Program-made: the position numbers and the translations under genes
Notes under the pieces: generated by a model
What the model was told of the DNA's origin: nothing
The model's database searches: none
Seen by the model: only the letters and a program-made list of their open reading frames with translations
Shown here: one piece after another, positions 50,163-57,512 of the stretch
Layout: each line of letters opens with the position of its first letter
Position numbering within the stretch: the stretch's first letter is position 1
NCBI GenBank assembly: GCA_002495625.1
Contig: DAGC01000004.1
Span: 1-57,512, forward strand
Direction: 5' to 3'
DNA: 57,512 nt
DNA from: Methanobacterium sp. UBA375
GTDB lineage: Archaea; Methanobacteriota; Methanobacteria; Methanobacteriales; Methanobacteriaceae

Positions 50163-50444
50163 ATGAATCCTAAAAAAAGCGGGACAATCTTCATCGTGCT
50201 CATGATAGCCTTCGTTGCATTTGGAACCGGATCCATTGCCGATGCTCTGAATTTAGATGGAGATGCCATAGTGAACTTAATTCCAGATAACTTCACCTCA
50301 ATAAACCAGCAACAGATAACCCAGATCGATGATCCCTCATTTAAACCAGTACCGTTAACCACTCATGTTGTGGAAAACAACACCAACACCACCCCCATTA
50401 ATAATAATACTACTACCAATGGAACCAATCAAAATACAGGATAA
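50163..50444 (+). CDS. Small secreted or anchored Asn/Thr-rich protein
   Basis: A 93-residue protein with an N-terminal hydrophobic segment (residues 8-24, IFIVLMIAFVAFGTGSIA) that is a signal peptide or anchor. A short middle (LNLDGDAIVNLIPDNF) leads to a C-terminal tail of repeated N-N-T, T-T and T-N residues, a low-complexity zone with many NxT sequons, likely extracellular and possibly N-glycosylated. ATG follows ATGGGTGATAAACT. No family is recognised. Confidence 0.65.
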   Translation: MNPKKSGTIFIVLMIAFVAFGTGSIADALNLDGDAIVNLIPDNFTSINQQQITQIDDPSFKPVPLTTHVVENNTNTTPINNNTTTNGTNQNTG

Positions 50445-50601
50445 TAAAAATAGGATACTTTTTTAGAATATTTTTATTAGGAGAGGTAGGTCTATTTACA
50501 GAATTTAATGGAATAATCTGATATTTAACAATTTTATAAAAAAATTAATCATTAAAGATTAACCATTTAATTAATCATTTAAAAATATAAACAGTGATTC
50601 G

Positions 50602-51177
50602 ATGGCAGAGGATAATAAAATTGGTGAGAAAATTCGCCAGGTAAGAGAACGTAAGGAGATGTCAGTAGAGGAACTGGCAAAGGCCAGTGGAAACAGTGTG
50701 GAACTTATAGAAAGCCTGGAAGACGGGTCATATATCCCCTCCATGACCCCCTTATTCAAGATAGCAAGGGCATTAGGGGTGCGCCTGGGAACTTTTCTGG
50801 ATGACATGCCCCAAACCGGACCTTTCGTGGTGAAGTCGGGACAGTCGGAGGAGGTGATTCACTTCACAGGGAGCATCAGCAACCTGGAAGAAAGTACCCT
50901 TGATCTTTATTCCCTGGCATACGGAAAGGGTGACAGACATATGGAGCCCTTCATAGTGGATCTACATCCAAAAAATGCTGATAAATACGAGTTATCATCC
51001 CATGAAGGTGAAGAATTTATTTACGTCATGGGCGGCGAGATAGAACTTTGCTACGGCCAGGAAAAGTATGTGTTAGGTACGGGGGACAGCATATACTACG
51101 ATTCAGTTATACCACACGATCTACACGCCTACCAGAAGGACGCCAGAATACTGGCCGTGGTCTACGCGCCATTATGA
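50602..51177 (+). CDS. XRE family regulator with cupin domain
   Basis: A 191-residue transcription factor. An HTH_XRE domain spans residues 7-62 (IGEKIRQVRERKEMSVEELAKASGNSVELIESLEDGSYIPSMTPLFKIARALGV). A cupin domain spans about 105-190, with HEGEEFIYVMGGEIELCYGQEKYVLGTGDSIYYDSVIPHDLHAY. The cupin probably senses a small molecule. It starts the cluster with a thioesterase and an acyl-CoA ligase, and is the obvious candidate to control them. Its ATG is at 50602, after a weak binding site. Confidence 0.88.
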   Translation: MAEDNKIGEKIRQVRERKEMSVEELAKASGNSVELIESLEDGSYIPSMTPLFKIARALGVRLGTFLDDMPQTGPFVVKSGQSEEVIHFTGSISNLEESTLDLYSLAYGKGDRHMEPFIVDLHPKNADKYELSSHEGEEFIYVMGGEIELCYGQEKYVLGTGDSIYYDSVIPHDLHAYQKDARILAVVYAPL

Positions 51178-51227
51178 TCATAAAAAGAAAGATTTCATGG
51201 ATTAAACTATAATTAAAGAGGAATAAA

Positions 51228-51656
51228 ATGTTCACCATAAAGGTTACACCCCGATTTGGAGATGCCGATGGCCTGCGCCACATCAACAACATAGCACTGG
51301 TAGAATGGTTTGAAGTAGGTAGAAATCCAATATTCCGTATATTCACTCCAGATCTGGATTTAAGCCATGAGAAATGGAGACTGATACTGGTAAGAACAGA
51401 ATTTGATTACATAGGCCAGATGTACTACGGTGAAGATGTGGAGATCAGAAGCTACATAACCAAGATCGGCAACACCTCCTTCACCATCGGACACGAGGCC
51501 TGGCAACACGACGAGCTAAAAGCACGTGGAAAGGCAGTACTCGTTCACTACGATTTCATCGAAGGGAAATCAAAACCAATATCAGATTCCATCCGCAAAT
51601 CCCTGGAAAAACATTTAGTTAAAGAGGATGAGCTGGCCGGCACCCCTGAAAATTAA
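51228..51656 (+). CDS. Acyl-CoA thioesterase (4HBT family)
   Basis: A 142-residue hot-dog fold protein. FTIKVTPRFGDADGLRHINNIALVEWFEVGRNPIF has the D-x-D-x-x-x-H-I-N-N pattern with the catalytic Asp of 4-hydroxybenzoyl-CoA thioesterases; VRTEFDYIGQMYYGEDVEIRSYITKIGNTSFTI is the usual second part. ATG follows AAAGAGGAATAAA. It lies 50 bases after the regulator and 105 before the ligase. Acyl substrate unknown. Confidence 0.88.
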   Translation: MFTIKVTPRFGDADGLRHINNIALVEWFEVGRNPIFRIFTPDLDLSHEKWRLILVRTEFDYIGQMYYGEDVEIRSYITKIGNTSFTIGHEAWQHDELKARGKAVLVHYDFIEGKSKPISDSIRKSLEKHLVKEDELAGTPEN

Positions 51657-51761
51657 AATAACAAGAACCTAAAGATGATAAGAACCCTGGAGATAACAAC
51701 AGATTACTCACTTTAATAAAAGAGAGTTACAAACAGGTAAAAAGGGATAGAAGGTTTAAAA

Positions 51762-53420
<1,659 letters not shown>

Positions 53421-53475
53421 ACGACTTCTCTTTTTCTTAAACAATTTTTTTATTTTTAAAGTTTTTTATATTTAA
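53421..53475 (+). terminator. Oligo-T terminator after the acyl-CoA ligase
   Basis: CTTTTTCTTAAACAATTTTTTTATTTTTAAAG with another TTTTTT run lies directly after the stop; likely end of the three-gene cluster. Confidence 0.6.
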
Positions 53476-53486
53476 AAATCAAAATA

Positions 53487-55994
53487 TTGAATCAAGAAAT
53501 GATAATTTTAAGAAAAAATAAGAAGATCTTGGAACTATATCCCATAGGCAGTTCTAAAGGCGCGGTGAACCAGCGTAGAAAACCTATTTTTTATGGTTAC
53601 CTCAAAATCAAAGCCACAGGAGACCAGATCAGACCATACAAATTCACAGTGAAGAAGGATGATAAAGAAAACCTTCTTCCACCCAGTGAAGCTATAAAAA
53701 TTTTAAGGAAACAGCAGGTGTTCCTGGTGGGTGATGACCGGGAAACAGAGGAAATGTTGGACTCACTGAATATCGGCTACCGTAAAACCAGGATCTGCAG
53801 GCACTGCACCTTCGAAGGCTACATCACATTAATTAAAAGGGATAAATCCTACCTCTTCCATAACGAATATATCTGCCGTATCTGCGCTGAAGAGGAGATT
53901 AAAAGGGAACTTGAAAGCAGAGGATTTGATTCAAGCACCTTCAAAAACTTTAAAAAGTTGTTAAAGCGAACCGGTAACCTGGAAGAGGTCTTGAAGATCT
54001 TCAACCCCCACTTCAACCCCGTCAAGAACCCGGAACTAACCCTATTCGATAGGATAACCACCACTGATAAACACAACCTGCCGGAAGTTAAAGTCAAAAA
54101 ACTGAAAATAGATCCCCGATTCAGGGAAATACTAAGCAAACAGGCCGAAAAACTGTTACCAGTGCAGATTTTATCCCTGAAGGCCGGGCTTTTAAAGGGA
54201 GAAAGCCAGTTGGTGGTGGCGGCTACTGCCAGCGGTAAAACCCTTATTGGTGAGCTCGCTGGGATTCCACGGGCATTAAATGGTGGTAAGTTCATCTACC
54301 TGACACCCTTGGTGGCCCTGGCCAACCAGAAATACCGAGACTTCAAGAAGCGATACGAACAATTAGGCCTTAAAGTCTCTATTAGGGTGGGTATGAGCAG
54401 GATCAAAGCAAAAGACGAGTTAGTTATCAAAGATGAATCTTTCCAGGATGCAGATATCATCGTAGGTACCTACGAGGGATTGGATTTTATTCTACGCTCG
54501 GGTAGAGCAAGGGAACTGGGCGAAATAGGTACGGTGGTAATTGATGAAATACACACCCTGGACGACCTCGAAAGGGGGTCCCGATTAAACGGACTCATTA
54601 AGAGATTGGAGACGATATTTCCAGATGTACAGATGCTCGGACTGTCTGCCACCGTGAAAAACCCCCGGGAAATTGCCGATGAATTCCAGATGAAACTGGT
54701 GGAGTACAACCAGCGGCCAGTGCCACTGGAACGCCACCTGGTCTTCGTCCGATCCGAGTATGATAAAGTGGACTTACTGGTGAAACTATGCAGAAATGAG
54801 CACCGGAACATCTCCCGGAAGGGTTTCCATGGTTCCACCATCATATTCACCAATTCCCGGAGAAAAACCCATGAAATAGCCACCTACCTGAACCAGAAAA
54901 AAGTAAAAGCAGCCGCCTATCATGCCGGGCTCTCCTATTCCAAGAAGATCTCTATAGAAAAGAAATTTTTAAGCCAGGAAATATCAACCGTGGTCACCAC
55001 CGCGGCCCTGGCGGCGGGAGTGGATTTTCCCGCTTCACAGGTTATCTTTGAAAGCCTTACCATGGGAAATAAATGGTTAACCTCCAATGAGTTCCACCAG
55101 ATGCTGGGTAGGGCCGGCCGACCCTCCTATCATGATATAGGTAAAGTTTATCTTCTACCCGAGGTAGGCCGCGAGTTTGATGATGAAACCGAGGAAACAG
55201 TGGCTCTTGATCTCCTGGAAAGTGATGTGGAAACCATAAATGTGAAGTATGGCGAGGATGAACTGGTGGAACAGTTACTGGCCGATGTGTGCTCTGGCCG
55301 GGTTGGTGATGTTTCCACGCTTCAGGATGCTTATAAAGACCAGGATCTGCCCATGGAATTTGACACGACCCTAAATATAATAACCGATTATAAATTGGTT
55401 AAAGAAGAGGGAGAAAATCTTAAAGCTACACCGTACGGAAAGGCGGTTTCAGTTTCTTTCCTTCACCATGAAGATGCGGAGTACATCCGTAAGAATATGG
55501 CCCGTCGGAACCCCCTGGAATTGGTGCTTAACCTGGAACCCCTGGAAAATGCGTACCTATCGGCAAGGCTAAGCGCCCATATGAGTAAGGTCCTGAAAAT
55601 CAATGTATCCCCGCGTTTGTTTGCAGATTCAACCCTGGATATCATATCCAGTTCAGATAACCTGGTGAAGTTCGATCCCGCCTTCCAGGAGAAGATCGTA
55701 AACCTCCAGCTGGAGTTTTTCACCTGTAAATGTAAAGAAAAACCCTTCTGCACCTGTTTCCAGGCGGGTTTATCCCGCAGGATCCTAAAATATCGTATGC
55801 AGAAGAAGGACCCCGTGGAGATAAGCAGAAGACTCCTCAGGGACTATGATATCCATATTTACCCTGGGGATATATTCAACTGGCTGGACTCGGTAATAAG
55901 GTTACTGGAGGCTATGGGCAGGATAGCATTGGCTTTTAATAAGAAGAAGCTTGTTCATGAGTTTAAACAGTTAATTAAAGTAATTGAAAATTAG
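53487..55994 (+). CDS. DUF5814/Ski2-like DEAD/DEAH helicase
   Basis: An 835-residue helicase. Residues 1-200 form a unique N-terminal part with a four-Cys site (C104-R-H-C107 and C130-R-I-C133). The helicase core has Walker A AATASGKT at 245-252, the DEIH box at 352-355, motif III SATV and motif VI QMLGRAGRPSYHD. A winged-helix region and a C-terminal C-K-C-K-E-K-P-F-C-T-C cluster follow near 755. It resembles archaeal proteins annotated as DUF5814 helicases and is related to Hel308/Ski2. The substrate (DNA repair or RNA) is unknown. It starts with TTG at 53487 or ATG at 53499; neither has a clear binding site. Confidence 0.85.
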   Translation: MNQEMIILRKNKKILELYPIGSSKGAVNQRRKPIFYGYLKIKATGDQIRPYKFTVKKDDKENLLPPSEAIKILRKQQVFLVGDDRETEEMLDSLNIGYRKTRICRHCTFEGYITLIKRDKSYLFHNEYICRICAEEEIKRELESRGFDSSTFKNFKKLLKRTGNLEEVLKIFNPHFNPVKNPELTLFDRITTTDKHNLPEVKVKKLKIDPRFREILSKQAEKLLPVQILSLKAGLLKGESQLVVAATASGKTLIGELAGIPRALNGGKFIYLTPLVALANQKYRDFKKRYEQLGLKVSIRVGMSRIKAKDELVIKDESFQDADIIVGTYEGLDFILRSGRARELGEIGTVVIDEIHTLDDLERGSRLNGLIKRLETIFPDVQMLGLSATVKNPREIADEFQMKLVEYNQRPVPLERHLVFVRSEYDKVDLLVKLCRNEHRNISRKGFHGSTIIFTNSRRKTHEIATYLNQKKVKAAAYHAGLSYSKKISIEKKFLSQEISTVVTTAALAAGVDFPASQVIFESLTMGNKWLTSNEFHQMLGRAGRPSYHDIGKVYLLPEVGREFDDETEETVALDLLESDVETINVKYGEDELVEQLLADVCSGRVGDVSTLQDAYKDQDLPMEFDTTLNIITDYKLVKEEGENLKATPYGKAVSVSFLHHEDAEYIRKNMARRNPLELVLNLEPLENAYLSARLSAHMSKVLKINVSPRLFADSTLDIISSSDNLVKFDPAFQEKIVNLQLEFFTCKCKEKPFCTCFQAGLSRRILKYRMQKKDPVEISRRLLRDYDIHIYPGDIFNWLDSVIRLLEAMGRIALAFNKKKLVHEFKQLIKVIEN

Positions 55995-56073
55995 TAGGAA
56001 ATGAAAATTAATAGAAATTGAAGATTAATAGGAATTGAAAAGCACAAATTTGACCTGATTATTCTCCTGCCCT

Positions 56074-56640
56074 TTACGAATCTGAATCTAACTCCTTACC
56101 AACACTCGCTTCTCCACCGGGTTCGAAATATTCAGCATATTCCAAGCCGAAGTAATTAGCCACCACGTTGCTTGGGAAGGTCTGGAGTTTGTTGTTGTAA
56201 ACGTAAGCCATCTCATTGTAGAGGTAACCGTATTCCTCTATTAGATACTCATTTTCTTCCAGTTGTTCCATTAATTCTCCCAATCTTTCAGGGCTGACTA
56301 GATCAGGATAGTCCTCTAATACTACAAAAAGATCTTCAATGGCCACAGTCAAATTGTTATTGGCTTCCCTGGTTTCTTTCACTGTTTCTGCATATGCTAA
56401 CCAGGATTGGGCTTCAACCAAATTTTTTAAGACGATGTTTCCGTGTACTACATCCTTTTTAGCAGTTTCAACCAGTTTATCTACCAGGTTGATTTTATTT
56501 TCTAGTTCATCGTCTATGTATGACCAGGAATCTTCTACTTCCCTTCTAAACTTGGCCAGATTGTAATAAAATCCGACTACCACGGCGCCTAGAATGGCGA
56601 TGGACAGAACAACCAGTATGAACCCTATAAATTTCCACAT
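56074..56640 (-). CDS. LemA family protein
   Basis: A 188-residue protein with one N-terminal membrane helix (residues 4-27, FIGFILVVLSIAILGAVVVGFYY) followed by a soluble helical bundle: NLAKFRREVEDSWSYIDDELENKINLVDKLVETAKKDV, YAETVKETREANNNLTVAIEDLFVVLEDYPDL and YNEMAYVYNNKLQTFPSNVVANYFGLEYAEYFE, all typical of LemA. The C-terminal tail is acidic. The function is unknown. It lies downstream of arfB on the same strand after an 89-base gap. Confidence 0.85.
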   Translation of the reverse strand: MWKFIGFILVVLSIAILGAVVVGFYYNLAKFRREVEDSWSYIDDELENKINLVDKLVETAKKDVVHGNIVLKNLVEAQSWLAYAETVKETREANNNLTVAIEDLFVVLEDYPDLVSPERLGELMEQLEENEYLIEEYGYLYNEMAYVYNNKLQTFPSNVVANYFGLEYAEYFEPGGEASVGKELDSDS

Positions 56641-56729
56641 AAACAGAACACCAGAATTTACCTAATTATGCCTTAATTTGTGAGTATTAAAATCTTTTCT
56701 AAAATTGGCAGTCATAATATTTAATTTTC

Positions 56730-57437
56730 CTATTTTTCAAACGTCAAATCTAACAGGGCGATAACATCCTTAACCACGTCTTCGATGGCTTCCTCCAGCA
56801 GATATTCCCCTAATTCCTCATCGACACATACCCCGGAATCTAATATTTCCCGGGCCCCGGCTTCTATTCCCTCAGATTTCTCCCGGGCTTCTTTAAGGCC
56901 GACCATACCCACTTCCGGATATTCTTTGAAGTTACAGTGCTCTTCCAGCTTCTTATCATCTAATATACCCAGAACAGCCCCTATGGATAGCTCCCCTGTA
57001 CCTGCATGGGGGCCTTCTATCTCCACGATTTTGTTGTTGAATAAGATTTTAAGGCCTAACTCCTCTTCAAGGTTGGATAGATATTCCTTGATGGGGACGT
57101 TGCCACCGTGGCCGTTTACCAGCACGATTTTCTCCAGATTCAGGCAGGTTTTGGCAGCTTGCAGGGTGGGTTTCAATCTCTTCTCCACTAGATCAGGAGG
57201 TGTAACGTGTTTGCCGTGTTTTACGTAACTGTACTCTGCAGCGGCGTAGAGGATACCTAAAAATTTGGCACCGGTTCTTAAAGATGCCTGCAGGGCCAGG
57301 TGGGCTGCTATTTTAGAGTCGGTGTCTATGGGTAGAGCAGCGCCATGGTTTTCCAGGTGAGATCCCAGGGCCAGCAAACCCACTTTATGCACGTCTTCTG
57401 ACATCACCTTACCAGAGGAATATCTAAGTTGTATCAT
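56730..57437 (-). CDS. arfB: FAPy deformylase ArfB (creatininase-like)
   Basis: A 235-residue metal enzyme of the creatininase fold that removes formate from 2-amino-5-formylamino-6-ribosylaminopyrimidinone phosphate, the step before ArfC. LLALGSHLENHGAALPIDTDSKIAAHLAL carries metal ligands (E, H, D), VLVNGHGGNVPIKEYL is the typical creatininase H-G-G-N motif, and EGPHAGTGELSIGAVLGI follows. It fits methanogen ArfB of the riboflavin/FO pathway. ATG follows AAAGGAGTAACC. ribC and arfC are in the same window. Confidence 0.9.
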   Translation of the reverse strand: MIQLRYSSGKVMSEDVHKVGLLALGSHLENHGAALPIDTDSKIAAHLALQASLRTGAKFLGILYAAAEYSYVKHGKHVTPPDLVEKRLKPTLQAAKTCLNLEKIVLVNGHGGNVPIKEYLSNLEEELGLKILFNNKIVEIEGPHAGTGELSIGAVLGILDDKKLEEHCNFKEYPEVGMVGLKEAREKSEGIEAGAREILDSGVCVDEELGEYLLEEAIEDVVKDVIALLDLTFEK

Positions 57438-57512
57438 GGTTACTCCTTTGTAATTGGCAGTTTAAATTAAATAGTTTAAATTAAAATCTCCAGTATTAGT
57501 TAACTTAAATCC

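Overview
The window is chromosomal DNA of a methanogenic archaeon of the order Methanobacteriales, most likely Methanobacterium or a close relative. The basis is methenyl-H4MPT cyclohydrolase (mch), the methanogen marker MtxX, the methanogen-only DUF1890/DUF1894 pair, archaeal riboflavin and FO-precursor enzymes, pantoate kinase, and the separate small subunit of the split family B DNA polymerase next to rps8e, an arrangement known from Methanothermobacter. Ribosome binding sites are strong (GAGGTGAT-like), intergenic DNA is very AT-rich, and oligo-T runs follow most operons. I see no insertion sequence, prophage, CRISPR array or integration site; this is core genome.

Layout. 1-3.3 kb: a Cys-rich small protein, two tandem DUF5518 membrane proteins, prs, an untracked 49-aa ORF and a DUF308 membrane protein. 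3.4-5.9 kb: hypA, hypB, a DUF354 protein and tRNA-Ala(GGC). 6-12.4 kb: an acetyltransferase, a membrane protein with DUF1890/DUF1894, metE overlapping thyA, mch, ribC and a small CMD-like protein. 12.6-14.1 kb: a MATE transporter. 14.2-22.5 kb: the archaeal exosome superoperon (rpl15e, RRM-like protein, rnp3, rnp2, psmA, SBDS, rrp4, rrp41, rrp42, rpl37ae, rpoP, Brix, pcc1, prefoldin beta, DUF3194). 22.6-24.2 kb: a HisA-like protein and a PfkB kinase. 24.3-29.3 kb, minus strand: small membrane protein, sortase, AAA ATPase, HAD hydrolase, polB2 and rps8e. 29.6-38.1 kb: hypE, RDD and DUF5654 membrane proteins, cbiC, hemL, a zinc-ribbon tail-anchored protein, mtxX, uppS, tatD and capA. 38.2-44.7 kb: CMD protein, arfC, a 52-aa two-helix membrane peptide, PHP phosphoesterase, pantoate kinase, HTH regulator, a divergent LMW-phosphatase-like protein without its catalytic cysteine, a DHH phosphoesterase and SRP19. 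44.7-48.1 kb: hemD-cobA and purC-purS-purQ on the minus strand. 48.2-57.5 kb: glmS, a small secreted protein, an XRE-cupin/thioesterase/acyl-CoA ligase cluster, a DUF5814 helicase, LemA and arfB.

Themes. Tetrapyrrole synthesis toward F430 and corrinoids is represented by hemL, hemD, cobA and cbiC; NiFe-hydrogenase maturation by hypA, hypB and hypE; flavin/FO synthesis by ribC, arfB and arfC; one-carbon metabolism by mch, metE and thyA; cell-envelope precursors by glmS and uppS. The most unusual observations are: a LMW-PTP-like protein with Asp and Gln in place of both P-loop cysteines; two genes (rrp41 and a small membrane protein) whose ribosome-binding-site geometry points to AUU and AUA start codons; a 12-codon ORF abutting the rpl15e start behind a hairpin; a sortase without the canonical arginine; and twin DUF5518 genes with independent premature stops ahead of a shared C-terminal tail.
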